Source: Liolophura sinensis (lineage: Eukaryota; Mollusca; Polyplacophora; Chitonida; Chitonidae). Taken from it: a stretch of 64,000 nt of DNA. The stretch spans positions 20,655,501-20,719,500 of the forward strand of contig NC_088303.1 in the NCBI RefSeq assembly GCF_032854445.1, written 5' to 3'. A program made the translations under genes and the position numbers. Below the pieces are notes generated by a model. It was given only the letters and a program-made list of their open reading frames with translations. It had not been told where the DNA came from and made no database searches. Shown here one piece after another: positions 1 to 12,000 of the stretch (the stretch's first letter is position 1; each line of letters opens with the position of its first letter).

Positions 1-354
1 TAAATTACATTTTTTTAGTCTTTTATATGATGACTTCATATGATGATTACGTTTGCTGAGTGATATGGCTGAGCTAGTCTTACTATGCAAACCCATTATG
101 TTAGGATCCAGTGTAATATCCAGGGAAGCTCTGGCCTTCAGATATTCATAGAGGCGTTTATGACGATATCTGCTGAATGAAATCCCCTTTGTGATAATCG
201 CCAAGCGAAAAACACATCACAATTGCCATTTTTAGAAAAGAGTCGGAACGGAACCGCGGACATCTCCCACGCAAAACTCCAATCTCCTGGTCTGGCAGCG
301 TAGGCCTATATGTACACCTTTAGAACAAAAAAGGTCGTTTGCTGAGTTTTAGTC
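1..354. other. Non-coding left edge
   Basis: I see no open frame with recognisable protein, no tRNA-like promoter and no tandem repeat here. It is ordinary AT-rich sequence leading into the minisatellite that follows. Confidence 0.5.
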
Positions 355-905
355 GGTGTGAGATCACGGACTGTGATTGGTACACTGTTACGTGCTGGGT
401 TCTAGTCTAGGTCATGCCACGGAGGTGACTGCTACACTGGTGTATGCGGCGTTCTAGTCAGGGTCATACTACGGAGGTGACTGCTACACTGGTATGTACG
501 ATGTTCTTGTCAGGGCCATGTCACGTAGGTGACTGGTACACCGGCGTATGCAGCGTTCTAGTCAGGCCCATACCATTGACTATGACTGCTACACTGGTAT
601 ATACGATGTTCTTGTCAGGGTCATATCACGTAGGTGACTGGTACCAGTTGGTGTATGCGGCGTTCTAGTCAGGGTCATACTACGGAGGTGACTGCTACAC
701 TGGTGTGTACGATGTTCTTGTCAGGATCATGTCACGTAGGTGACTGGTACCAGTTGGTGTATGCGGCGTTCTAGTCAGGGTCATACGATGGAATGGGAAT
801 GGTACCCTGTTATGTGTTGCGTTCTAGTCACGGTTATTCCACGGACCGTGACTGGTACACTGGTGTGTGCGGCGTTCTAGTCAGGTTCATACCACGGACT
901 GGAAC
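355..905. repeat. Degenerate minisatellite, unit about 53 bp
   Basis: About ten imperfect tandem copies of a unit of roughly 52-54 bases. Landmarks that recur in order are 'GTGACTGGTACACTGG', then 'GTATGCGGCGTTCTAGTCAG', then 'GTCATACCACGGA'. Two sub-variants alternate: one carries GCGGCGTTCTAG and the other ACGATGTTCTTG. This suggests growth by duplication of a two-unit (about 105 bp) block. Short open frames inside it come from the repeat and are not genes. It ends about 1.2 kb upstream of the Toll-like receptor ORF. Confidence 0.8.
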
Positions 906-2106
906 ACCAGTCCACTTTGACCTTGCGGTCAAGGTCATATGTCAGCCAGTGACTACTCAGTGACTACATTTGTGCGGGATCATACCATGGACTGATGTGT
1001 CTATTCTCTCGTGTATTGTTTGAAGTCATATTTATGTTCATAGCTTCACAAATTAAATTATTACGATTAGTGATGAAGTCATTATTATGTTTTGAAAAAG
1101 CAAGACTATGTACATGTGGGAATCGTTCCAAAAGGGCAACAATAAATCCAAGTATATCTGTTCCCATAGCTTTCAAAGGCATGGTGTGGAGTTTTGTCAG
1201 GTTTATCTCGCTTGTGATATGTCTGAAGTTAATTTATACATGTATTCTGCTAGTTTCGATACAAGCATAGTTGTAACTTTTACTTTCTTTTCAAGTAAAT
1301 CCCCACCGGCATGAGCCAACATCATGTCAGGTTGATCTGATAACCGCCTAATGACTTGATCTGGTGTCATTCTTCGTGTTTCCGTCATGACATTTTAGTG
1401 ATGCGTCACTATCAAAGTAGGTAAGGCCATCGTCTTTGCTACAAATAAGTATACATGTGCGTATGTAACAAACGTACTGACTGAACCTGGTACGAGTTTT
1501 CAAAGATGTCGTACACATATAGGACAATAGTACGGTAACAGTTACGTACAGAATATCGTACGACAAATGTACGGTAAAAAATGTCGTACGCTGCTTTGCA
1601 AAACTGGGTCCAGGTGTCGTGTATGATGTCTGTTTGTAATAATGGGTCAGTGATCTGGTTGGAGATCACCCAGGATAATAAATCTTTTGTTTTACTGCAT
1701 TCAATACATTATGTTGTGTTTCTCATGTTTAAAGAGATTCCAATCTTTGGAATGAGGCTAATTTTGTAATTAGATTTTTACCTAAATCTTAACACCAATG
1801 TTTTGCATTATTGGTGAGTGAGTGAATGAGTGCTTGGCTTTAACGTGCATTATTAGTGAAAATTGTACAACGGAAAATCTTAGCAAACAATAAATATAGC
1901 AAACATTCTCTAACAGGGAATAAAATAACGATTTTCATTGTAAATTTGTAATCTGTGGACTATTGGTCCAGGATGTGATGAGATCAGTTGTTTCGACTTT
2001 TCGACTTGTAAGATTTCAGAATGATGAGTTCAAAACTTTCAAAAATTAGTTCTAAAGTAGAGAGCCCCTTCAAAAACATGGGCCTACTGGAATAGATCAT
2101 CATGCA
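906..2106. other. Upstream flank of the TLR gene
   Basis: No confident gene. On the minus strand at 1354-1388 a small ATG-initiated frame could be a first exon of a gene lying left of the window, but nothing confirms it. A minus-strand remnant of a SINE tail (GAGTGAGTGAATGAGTGCTT followed by a TTTAACG block) sits at about 1812-1846. The rest is AT-rich and should contain the TLR promoter and 5' non-coding exon, neither of which I can place. Confidence 0.4.
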
Positions 2107-2126
2107 AGTCTTTTGTTCTTTTCAAG
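2107..2126 (+). promoter_or_regulatory. Probable 3' splice site in the TLR 5' UTR
   Basis: A strong pyrimidine tract ending TTTTGTTCTTTTCAAG lies just before the TLR coding frame, 15 bases upstream of the first in-frame ATG at 2142. It looks like the acceptor of an intron separating a 5' non-coding exon from the single coding exon. That layout is common in animal TLR genes. The matching donor was not identified. Confidence 0.45.
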
Positions 2127-2141
2127 GTGTGCAGTGCCACA

Positions 2142-4565
2142 ATGACAACACAAGGCAGTCTAAAGAGAGCGATTCCAAGAGAAGGTATACACTTACAATA
2201 CAATATGCTGCTCTGTTACGTCGAAATCCTCCTCGCTGTCTTCCTTCCAACACTATCAAAACCTGGCTGTGATCTTGATGTACATCGGCTTTTCCTGGAC
2301 TGCAGTTCTCGCGGGTGGAAATCAGTACAGTCGAGGAAATTCTCCAATGACACCCATGGAATTGACCTGAGCTATAACAGAATCGTCAAAGTCCGAAATC
2401 AGACATTCATAAACGTGCCGATGTTAGAATTCCTAGATCTCTCAAACAATGTAATTAAATCTTTGCAATCAGCAGCATTTCAAGGTCTTTCACACCTTGT
2501 ATCACTAAATTTGTCTTACAACCGATTACCCTTATCTTTCAAGGTATGGACGCCACAACTGCTTGAGCCACTAGGAAACCTGAGATTGATTAAGATTAAA
2601 GGGCCACCTAGTACCGCAGTAGTGCCATGGCAAGGCATTGGTGCCGCATTCGGAACACTTACAAACCTAACGAAAATTTTTCTCGATTTACCGGTTAATT
2701 TTGTCTTCGAAGAAGGATTTCATTCACTGGAAAAGTTGACCACAATTTCAACACATGGCGAAAGCAAATTTTCAAATTGTAAAATAGTATATCTCACAAC
2801 GAGAACTTTTCGTATTCTCGAACACACGCCTGTAAGAGAGTTGCGACTGGTTAATTGCAAGATTCTGCTCATTCAGAAGGGTACATTTGATGTTTTTACG
2901 TCACTAGAAATTCTCGACCTTAGCTACAACATAGATTTAGGGTTGAATAACGCCATGTGGAGCTTGCACTCCTTCCGACAAAGAAACATGACTGAGATCA
3001 ATTTGGCGATGGTAAACGGGGAGACGTTTAACTTTCAAGACGTAGTCTTGATACCGGATGAAACTAGGCATTTGTCCGATATTTGCGTGCGATCGGTTGA
3101 TTTATCCATGAATTCCATCTCCATATTGGTTTTTAGTGAATCTAGTCTGTGGATAGACTGCCTGGTAAAGCTTAACGTATCACACCATTCTCTGCAAGTG
3201 TTTCCCTCTGTCATACTAAAGTCGCTCAGCACAAGCAAGAGTTTGAAAAGTTTAGATTTCAGTCAAGAAAATGTCGTACCAACAGACTGGAGGAAATTTT
3301 CTCCATATAGAGTACATAAGAACTCGAGAGAAAACGTCTCCTTATCACCAAACCTGTCATGGCTTAGTTTTAGTAAATGTTGGAGTTGGTTTGGCACGCA
3401 CACAGAAATCCATTTCTCTTTTACTTCAAATCTTCGCCACCTTGGTGTTGCCTTTAATAACATTGGTAAATGCAAAGGTCAGTGTTTTAAAGGTTTCTAC
3501 AACCTAACAAGCATTGACATGTCAGGAAACAGTCTCACACATTTTCCCACAGAAGTTTTTGCCAACAACAACCAACTCAGAACAATTAATTTGGCTAACA
3601 ATAAGTTACAGCGCTTACCATCAAAAGATCTGGACGACATGTACCGAATTGAAATACTGGATTTATCCGCTAATGTTTTCACCTATCTGCAATCAGACGA
3701 AATGACATTAATTGACAGCTGGCTTGAGAAATCTCCAACATTCCATCTCCTGCTTGGGAATAATCCTCTTCAATGCACATGTGACACAATTATGTTTATC
3801 CGGTGGGTCATTCAGGTGGAAGACAACCTCGATAACCCTGACAGTTACACGTGCATACTGTCGAATGGTACTCGGCTACCCTTTTCGACATTCAGAAAAC
3901 TGTTAACGGACTTTGAAGTGCAATGCGTTAGTCACACTTACTTGATAATATCCGTGGTGGGCGTCTCGACGCTTATCGTTTTGGTTTTGTTGTTTGCTGG
4001 GATATATCGTTACCGTCTCAACCTCCGATACTGGCTGTATACTAAACTCATGCCACCCGAGGACATGTTTGTTGATCAGGTATATACCTATGACGCTTTT
4101 GTGGCCTACACCTGTGATGATTACGAGTGGGTGATTCGAATGCTGCGTCCGAAACTAGAATTGGTGGACGATCCCATAAGACTTTGTGTTCATGACAGAG
4201 ATTTCATTCCTGGAAAGCCGATTCATGAAAATATCGTGGATAAAATGAAAGAAAGTCGTAAAATCCTATTAATCATCAGTCAAGGGTTCCTGGAATCCCG
4301 ATTCGGCCCTTTGGAAATCGAGTACGCTGGCATGAAATGCCTGGAAGAAGGTAGAGACGACACAATCTTGTGTGTGCTGATGGAGGATATCCCAGTTCGG
4401 AAGATGCCGAGGGCATTGAGAAACCTGTGGCATAAGATCACATTCCTGAAATGGAGTGATGACGCCGATCAGGAGATCATTTTCTGGCGGAATCTTAAAG
4501 CTGCTTTGACACCTACGCAAGGTAGCGAAATCGTTAGAAGGAAACACCGAGAGACGGCTGTGTGA
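2142..4565 (+). CDS. Toll-like receptor (LRR-TM-TIR), single coding exon
   Basis: Encodes a type I membrane receptor that would sense microbial or endogenous ligands through its leucine-rich ectodomain and signal through a cytoplasmic TIR domain to MyD88-type adaptors. Numbering from the ATG at 2142 (807 aa): a hydrophobic signal segment follows a second in-frame Met at residue 22, so the true start may be 2205. LRR repeats with LxxLxLxxN patterns (for example LEFLDLSNNVI) run to about 535. One LRRCT cysteine cluster (CTC...C...C) lies at about 540-595, the transmembrane helix at 600-622, and TIR at about 646-795. TIR box 1 is YDAFVAY (650-656), box 2 contains RDFIPG (686-691) and box 3 has FW (781-782), so all three key boxes are intact. 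With a single C-terminal cysteine cluster it belongs to the vertebrate-like TLR class rather than the Drosophila Toll class. The frame is uninterrupted and ends at TGA. Ligand is unknown. Confidence 0.95.
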   Translation: MTTQGSLKRAIPREGIHLQYNMLLCYVEILLAVFLPTLSKPGCDLDVHRLFLDCSSRGWKSVQSRKFSNDTHGIDLSYNRIVKVRNQTFINVPMLEFLDLSNNVIKSLQSAAFQGLSHLVSLNLSYNRLPLSFKVWTPQLLEPLGNLRLIKIKGPPSTAVVPWQGIGAAFGTLTNLTKIFLDLPVNFVFEEGFHSLEKLTTISTHGESKFSNCKIVYLTTRTFRILEHTPVRELRLVNCKILLIQKGTFDVFTSLEILDLSYNIDLGLNNAMWSLHSFRQRNMTEINLAMVNGETFNFQDVVLIPDETRHLSDICVRSVDLSMNSISILVFSESSLWIDCLVKLNVSHHSLQVFPSVILKSLSTSKSLKSLDFSQENVVPTDWRKFSPYRVHKNSRENVSLSPNLSWLSFSKCWSWFGTHTEIHFSFTSNLRHLGVAFNNIGKCKGQCFKGFYNLTSIDMSGNSLTHFPTEVFANNNQLRTINLANNKLQRLPSKDLDDMYRIEILDLSANVFTYLQSDEMTLIDSWLEKSPTFHLLLGNNPLQCTCDTIMFIRWVIQVEDNLDNPDSYTCILSNGTRLPFSTFRKLLTDFEVQCVSHTYLIISVVGVSTLIVLVLLFAGIYRYRLNLRYWLYTKLMPPEDMFVDQVYTYDAFVAYTCDDYEWVIRMLRPKLELVDDPIRLCVHDRDFIPGKPIHENIVDKMKESRKILLIISQGFLESRFGPLEIEYAGMKCLEEGRDDTILCVLMEDIPVRKMPRALRNLWHKITFLKWSDDADQEIIFWRNLKAALTPTQGSEIVRRKHRETAV

Positions 4566-6153
4566 AACGAATCTGGATGATAGGCATGAGCCAGACTAGT
4601 GGAAAGAAGGAATACGTCTAGGTGAAAGTCATGCGATGGCTTTATTAACACTATACTGTGTATATATGTGTGTATGTATGTGGCAGTTGTATTCGGAACG
4701 TTTTGACAGTTCCTTTTCAGAAGTGTCTGTTGGTCACCTTGTTACGCGAGATTGTTGACAGTATTTTGCATTAGAGTCGTTATAGGTAACCACTTGGCTA
4801 TTGGGGATGTAGTTATTCTCTGCATTGCGTTTGATTGCTGCATTAATTACTATGCTTTACTTACTGTTTCCGAGGATTGTGATCCTCTTCAGCGTCACAG
4901 TATGAATTACACACCAGAATGTACCATGTAAATGATGTATTTTGTAAATTTGGTTCACGTCGACTTTTATAGGCCCACTAACGCTATAACCTTACAGGCA
5001 GTGTTTTTTCGTTTCAAACTGTATTGTTTGACATTGCATGGAGGCAGTTGTACTACATTTTCGACCGATGGACCTTTCCCGCTATTGTGTTGTATCTAAA
5101 AAAAGGTTTTTTGTGCGTTGTCACTTTTGTTGTCAAAGGTACATCATTTTTTTATTGATGTAAATTGTGAATCAAAATGAATTTCAGGAATTCGAATTTC
5201 AACTAGAGCAGCTACCCGGAAACTATGATGTTGTTCGAAAAATGTTTCATAAGGGAAATCATTGTTCAGTTGTTCCTCAACTGCTCATTGATTGACAGGC
5301 AGACCAACCGACCATAAGCTTTTGTTTGTCACAGGAAAAACACATTTTTCACTATCCAGAAACATGCGACAGGAACATTTTACGTTCTACAAAATGTGAT
5401 GCCTCAAAGATGAATTGCAATTCATTGTTTCTTACAGTGGTTAAAATGATTAAAATACTTGACTGCTGTCAGCAAAGTTCACAATAAGTCAAGAAATATA
5501 TGTTTTATGACAATAAGTATGCCAAATGTAAATACATGTTAAGCTCAGTTTTCTTTTGGAATTGTTCTCTTGTTTAATTTCAGGCATGCGTGTTTTGGAC
5601 CAATGTAGTTTCGAGATTTGAGTCGGCAAATCAGAGTAGTGTTCTCTGAACCTCATTAAACAGTAAATAGCACCTTAAAAATTGTTACATGATTAGAAAC
5701 GAGATAATCAGGATTGCTTTCTTGAAATATGTGTATAACCAATTTACCGGCTATAACATCTTACGTTACGTCACGCAAGAACGCACGCAGTCACTAAATC
5801 CTAGCTCTGTACTCTTAAACGCCTTGCTGTTGCCTTACTCGAAGTCACATCTATATGTCGAATCAGCAAAAGTGTATATGTGAACAACCAAGGGTAGAGA
5901 GGATACTTCCTTTATGTTTATGAAATGGTGATTCATTTATGTTTTCATTTTAAGATAAAAATCATAATATTTTTAAAAATCAGCTCTAGTACTTGTTGTT
6001 ACTGATTTCCCCAACCCTTTAGATACGGCCTTTCCCTTTCATGTACCTTGTATACTACGATATTTTTGACATTTTTAGAAATAGATAGCTTTGCTGATCA
6101 CGATCCTAGTGACTGTTTTGCAGAGCGATTGGAACTTAATTATGCTCAGTCTG
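4566..6153. other. TLR 3' flank, no gene
   Basis: Contains the presumed TLR 3' UTR. A short TGTGTATATATG/TGTATGTATG microsatellite occurs at about 4656-4682. No clear canonical AATAAA signal is seen close to the stop; an ATTAAA occurs near 5448. I see no further coding exon. Confidence 0.4.
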
Positions 6154-7140
6154 TAGTCTGTTTCTTTTAACTTGTTGCCTATATTCAGCTATCTGTAAAA
6201 TCATTCTCTCACTACCAAAATTGCCTTAAGTCAGTGACACGTAATACTCCAAGCTCTATACCATGGTACGGTGAGAGTTCGTATCATTACAGAGAAAATG
6301 AAGTTAAAATATTTTTTTATTTCATAACGTTAAACTCTATTACTTTGTTCGAAGCCACAGCTTCATTGCCTCCTAGAGTGACGTCATGGTTACTAAAAAG
6401 TATGTGGCATGCTGTATAATGTGCGTGGGTAGTAATCTGTTATACTGTGAGCCAGATAACAGTTTCTAGTGGTGCCTCAGTACGCATGTGCGTAACGTGT
6501 CCTACGTGGGATAAACAAGGGCACGAGATAAACAAGAGATTATTTTTGCCTATGGTACAACACTAGTCTTCGGCGACAGCTCAGAATTTATCTAAGAATC
6601 CAGTCCAGTTTCTTAAAATGTATTTTTCTAAATTTTCGACATGAAAATGTCCTCGAACCAATGTAAAGCCCCAGATGTCACAACGAGTGGAACAAAATAC
6701 AGGAATTTGCTGATGAATATGTAACCATACTGCCAGGAGACCGGAGAAGAGTCATTTATTGAGGTTACGGTAAAACAATACCTGGAAAAAATGTCGAACA
6801 TGGTATTCTCAGAAACAGGACTTAGTTAGGTTAGTGTTCCTTTCCGCCAAACCTTACTGGACTACGCCCATTATCCTGCATCCCATCTGTTTTTTTTAAA
6901 ATAATTTTAACGTCACAAAAGGCAATGTTAAGTTTTGGTCTAAAAAGCAAACTGATGGAGTTTAACATTATGAATTAGAAAAAGTATTCCAAAAGTAGTT
7001 TATTGGTGTATATCAGTGTGTTTGGATTGATATGTTATTACGTGTCACAAACGAAAGGCAGTTTTGGTAGTGAGCAGGAGTGAATATTTCACACAAATAG
7101 CAGAACACAGCAGACAATTTAAAAGAAACAGGATATACTA
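6154..7140. mobile_element. DNA transposon remnant with long terminal inverted repeats (short copy)
   Basis: The left end (about 6154-6250) reads CTGTTTCTTTTAAC, then CTATCTGTAAAATC, then CACTACCAAAATTGCC, then GTGACACGTAAT. The reverse complement of about 7020-7140 reads CTGTTTCTTTTAAA, then CTATTTGTGTGAAAT, then CACTACCAAAACTGCC, then GTGACACGTAAT. These are inverted repeats of roughly 90-100 bases bounding about 1 kb. I see no transposase frame. The interior resembles the flanks of the larger copy at 9826-12882. The exact ends and target duplication are unclear, so boundaries are approximate. Confidence 0.6.
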
Positions 7141-8400
7141 GTAATGCGTACGCATAAGCATATGTAGTTATAGGATGTAGTCATCGGATGTCCTAAAACG
7201 TACAAAGACAAGTCCTGGTGCTAAAAAGACACCAGTGACGGCTGTACATGAAGTATAACTTAATATACAGATGTGGTGAACATAACAAAGGCTTTCGACA
7301 TTACCGACACGCTAGAGAGCTATCCTGTTTCATCCCCTTCACAAATTCGGCCGGATATACCCCCACAGTGGCTCCACGATGGCGTTAGTGGGAGAAACAT
7401 GAAGTTTCTTTGAGCATTTTCAGCTTCATACATATTCTGATACAATCTAAAGGCTGATCTGTTAAATTAAATGGGCATAGCGCCGAAAGAAATTCAGAGT
7501 GCTTGACTTGGTTCAGCTAAATACAAAAATAAGTTGCATTTAAATCCTAACTAAACCTCCTATTTTTTTTCCCGAAAAATGTCGATTAAGAGAATTACAA
7601 GGGGAAATTCGTCACTTGTCTAAACTGTCCGCCTGACGAGATTACATGCAAATGAACCAGTGCAAAGATTCCCACAATGCAAGGTTCGCTCGTGGATTGC
7701 AAATGTAAACAATACGACAGATTGAAAGTGAATTATAAGTGAACCATATACGATATTCCTTTCTATCGATAATGGTTTATAAAATGTTCGCAATTCCCAA
7801 CGATTTCTAGGGCAGAACTGAAGTTAAATGGTAGACCACATAATTAACAAGGGGAGGCAATTGACTAAAAAAACGAAGTCATTCTAAATACAGGGGCTTG
7901 AGTGAATTGAAGGTCGAAACTAAACCCTGGGTGAAACTGAGCCTTCGGTTGTTCACTCAAAGTCAGATACGTGTCAGTAGACACCTGGAAGTCTCGACAT
8001 TATGTAGATGACGTCTAAAATAACAGCACAATTTTTTCGCCGTCGTCGGTATGTCCCTTTCACAGAATACTGTGTTTTTTGATTGACGGCAGAATGGATT
8101 ATGTCACTTATTCTGTTATACCTATGACCAGTCTGGTCGATTGAGCTATTTTGTTGTCCATAACATAATATTATGTTACAGTAACATGATCGATTTTAGC
8201 ATCACCCATAACACAAACTATTATGTTGAATTTAACCGATTAGCTTTAAAAGTGTACACGAGAAGGTCTTGGCTGAATTTATTCAATTGGGCACAGTTGT
8301 TAGGTGCATTAGCTAATACTGGTATTAAGTCACATTTTATATCTAAAATTTTAGCCTAACTCAACATTCAATGCAGTTAACAAAAGTCAAAATATAACAA
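7141..8400. other. Intergenic, no gene
   Basis: Between the short transposon remnant and the SINE near 8.4 kb. AT-rich with scattered short frames only. Around 8150-8230 there are repeated ATAACATAATATTATGTTA-type palindromes, but no definable element. Confidence 0.35.
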
Positions 8401-8558
8401 AGGGAAACACACCACCATCCGCAGGTTGCTACCAGACCTTCCCACGTACGGCTGGAGAGAAAGCCAGCATGAGCCGGACTTCAACTCACAGCCAACGCAT
8501 TGGTGAGAGACTCCTGGGTCATTATACTGGGCTAACCAACTGAGACACCCCCCCCCCC
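8401..8558 (-). mobile_element. tRNA-derived SINE, minus strand, 3' truncated
   Basis: The reverse complement carries the 5' half of the same SINE family as the complete copy at 16070: a tRNA-like head with GTTGGTTAGC, 'GACCCAGGAGTCTCTCACC', a B-box-like GAGTTGAAGTCC, 'GCTCATGCTGGC', and 'AGCAACCTGCGGATGG'. It stops before the TACGGCGTAAAAC tail. A run of about 14 C residues (8549-8562) abuts its 5' end. Confidence 0.75.
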
Positions 8559-8877
8559 CCCATATTTAATAAACTGGAACTCAATTTGTTTTAGGTTAAG
8601 TACAAAATTGAAGACTTGGCTTAAAGTTAAATCTGGTATTAAGTTTTAAACCAGTTTTGAACGACCAGGCCCAGGTAACAGTTAAAACCGTTTGTATTTG
8701 TTCACAATCTTCAGTTTAATATTTTACAGCCATTACTTTGTGACATTGATAGTATGTGAACCAACTATAGATAAGCCATGAGATAAGCTCTACTCCACAA
8801 AAAAAAATTGGTACGTATTACATCAACGACAGGTGTACAATTTAATTTCGTCAGTCTTACATCAGGTGCTGTCCTAA

Positions 8878-9080
8878 ATGAGTGGTGGTGTAACAGTCAG
8901 TTTTTGGTCATCCGTGATCGTCAGCCTAATGGTCAGCGTCCTGGCGGTCTGGAGACCTAAGCCTGGGACGTCCTGGCAATGGCAGCTGAGTGGCGGGAAG
9001 ATAGATACCCATTACAATGTGGACATGTACGACGTGGATTTGTACGATACCTCATCTAGCGACCTTAATGCATTGAAAGC
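8878..9080 (+). CDS. GH114-like gene, exon 1 (signal peptide and N-terminal barrel strand)
   Basis: Starts at ATG 8878 and ends at GC|GTGAGT (donor 9081), leaving two bases of an Ala codon. It encodes the signal peptide and the characteristic WQWQLSG plus YDVDLYDTS segment at the start of the GH114 barrel. The next in-frame bases run into intron, so splicing is required. Confidence 0.85.
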
Positions 9081-12000
9081 GTGAGTAAGATAAACACACG
9101 ACAACATCGACGATAACAATTACGGCAACGATACATTCTTCACATCGCATTAGGGTCAAGTAATACCATCTTATAATCACAATTTTGTTACATGTAGTTA
9201 CCGTTTTCCATGAGAAGTTATCTTGATGTGTATGTTTTGACGGATTTGTTCGTTTTGTTGTTTATTTGATTCCATACTCAAAACTATTGCTCTTATAAGA
9301 CGGTGGGGCATTTTTATAGTATAGTAGGGCCTATTCAAAGATTACAATTTCAGCGTAATTACAATCTCAACTGAGGATTGAAACGAGTTAAGACAAATGT
9401 CTGCCAACCTGAGACAGCTTTGCGATTTCCAGATTAGATATCAGTAAAGGTCAAAACTGACATAAATTTATGCCCTGACTAAGGGGGCCCGATAAGACCA
9501 TAATTGTACCATCGTTCCATTGCCCGGCGATGACACGATGATGCGAAGTGATGGCACGATGGCACTATGGTACGATGGCAAAAGGCGATGGTACATCTTA
9601 TGTGTTATATAAGCGTGTTATCGCTTCGTACCATCGTACCATCGTACGATGGCACAAAACGATGGTACGATGGCCATCATTTCGTGCCATCGTCCCATAT
9701 CCTCGTGCCATCGTACCATCGCTTCGTTCCATCATGTCATCGCTTCGTGCCATCGTACCTTCCCTTCGTACCATCGTTCGATCGGCCATAAGACAGGTAA
9801 CGTAGTGCTCATGATGCATACATCTTATTACTATATGGTTTATTTCTTTTCGCCACTCGCCTATATCCAGTTATCTGTAAGATCAGTCATACTCGCAACC
9901 TGGATTGTCTGTTGTTAGTGACACGTAACACCACAAAATCAACACATTGATATATTGTACATTTGTGTTATTGCAAGGAAAATGCAGTTAGAATACTTGT
10001 CCTAATTCATAATGTTAAACTCTGTAAGCCTGGTTCAACACCAAGAACTCATTGCCTCAGGTAACGTCATAAGTATTCAAACCAAGTGGTATGCTGTACA
10101 ATGGGCGTGGAGAGTAATTTGCTTTACAATAGCTGCACCAACATGTGGTCAGTACAAATTCCACAAAGTAGCACAGCCTACACTACTTTCTCAGCGAACA
10201 GACTACAAATAGAAAATATACAGGAGATTAAATACAAGAGGAGATAAAGTAAAATCCATTTATGAAGGTTATATTATGCTAAACGTATGACCAATATCAA
10301 ATATGGCAGTGTCAGGAACAGGGTTTAGATTAAAATCGATAGTAGTTTAGGTAACTGGTATCACCCTCCGTCAAAAGATATTAAATCTATGCGTCGAAAC
10401 AGACATTCGTATACCAGCCGTCAACCATTAAGGACGTTGCGGGTCAATAATCGCAAGGCCGATTCCCAAAATGACGTTTAACACAAACAAGATGACGCCT
10501 TTGTTGCAAAGTTAAGCTATAACGTTTCATTTCAGGCTCATGATATTTACAGCATGGTCTTGAAATAGGTGCAGAAATCAGCCAATACGATAGTTCTGTG
10601 CGCAGAAAAATTTATGAGTATTCAAAGGAATTTTGTTAGCTCGCCTTACGAAGTATGCGTCGAAACAGACATTCATGTACCAGCAAACAATAAGGACGTT
10701 CCAGGGGCCCGTTTCACAAAGCGCACGTAGCGCTACGTCCTCATAACTTCCATGGCGACGTAATACCTACAATGCTGGTCGCCATGGAAGTTAAACGCAC
10801 GTAACGTTACGTGCCCTTTCTGAAACAGGCCCCAGGTCAATAATAGCAAGGTGCATTCCCAAAACGGCATATAACACAAATCACCAAAGATCTATGAAAG
10901 CATATAAAATACGAAAATAGGACGGGATCATACAAAGAGAAGCGGTCAGGAGTTTTCAAGGACGTAGAAGGACGCAAGGTATGCTCTTGGCGACTGAGTG
11001 AAATCAGTATTCAAGTCGTGTACCATGGTAGAATATAAGTTGTCGATAATAAAATATGTGTCTCAGTTGCGCTTTGATTGCAACTCTTCACGTATACAAA
11101 GTGCTGATCTAATTCAGCACGATGAATATACTCCCCCTAGCCCCGGGTTAAGTGGGATTAGACACAGTCATGAAGCAGATCGCCAGAGTTTCTGAACGCT
11201 CTGTCCATATTTACTTACAAGAGAATTATACTCATTGTAAAACTTAAAAAGAAACTTGGAGTGAAGGCGTTTGATGGAATTACCTTGACCCACTAGTTTT
11301 TGCAGTAAAAACTTGTGACGTTGATTGAAATCACGCAGGATCTAACAAATGCTACAAGTCCAGATATGTACACGCCACACACAGGACCTTCGGTATATTG
11401 CTGTGCAGTAAGGATAATTTACAATGCCAAAATTGAAGCTATCCCTCTTGTAGTAAACTCTGCGAGAGAGGAAACCGTTTTCGGTCTTCGTAAAAATATA
11501 GGTCCAGGTAAGATGTGCCATCTGGAGAATCTGTGGTTTCCTTGAAATCCAGAGAAGGTGGGTAAATATCTTTCATAGCCTTTGCTATATATGGATTGTT
11601 TAAACCAGAAAATCATCAATATACTGTTGACTGAATGAGAGAGATAGGGTCTGGTGAGGATTACTCATTAATAGTTTCTACATGTAGTCGTATTCATATA
11701 GGAACAGATATAGGTCGGCCAAAAGGGGGCACAATTTGATATATGGTTTTCCCGAATTTCACACATATGTTATTAATGTGGAGTTCAAGCAACTCATTAA
11801 ACATGAAAACATCCCTTGAATGGTAACCCTCGTATGAGTGGAACTGAAGAAGGCTTTGTAGCCTCTGACGTTAACATAGCCGTGACCGGTTTTTTTAAAC
11901 GCCGAAGCAATTAGTGGTACAATTTTTATCTATTAAATCCGTGTGAGGAATCGTACTACAGAGAGTGGAGAAATCCCTATACGGTATGTATTAGAGCGTC

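Noticed and set aside
9548-9918. Three overlapping frames rich in Ser, His, Met and Arg
   Set aside because: They are products of the GATGGTACGA palindromic repeat, open on both strands.
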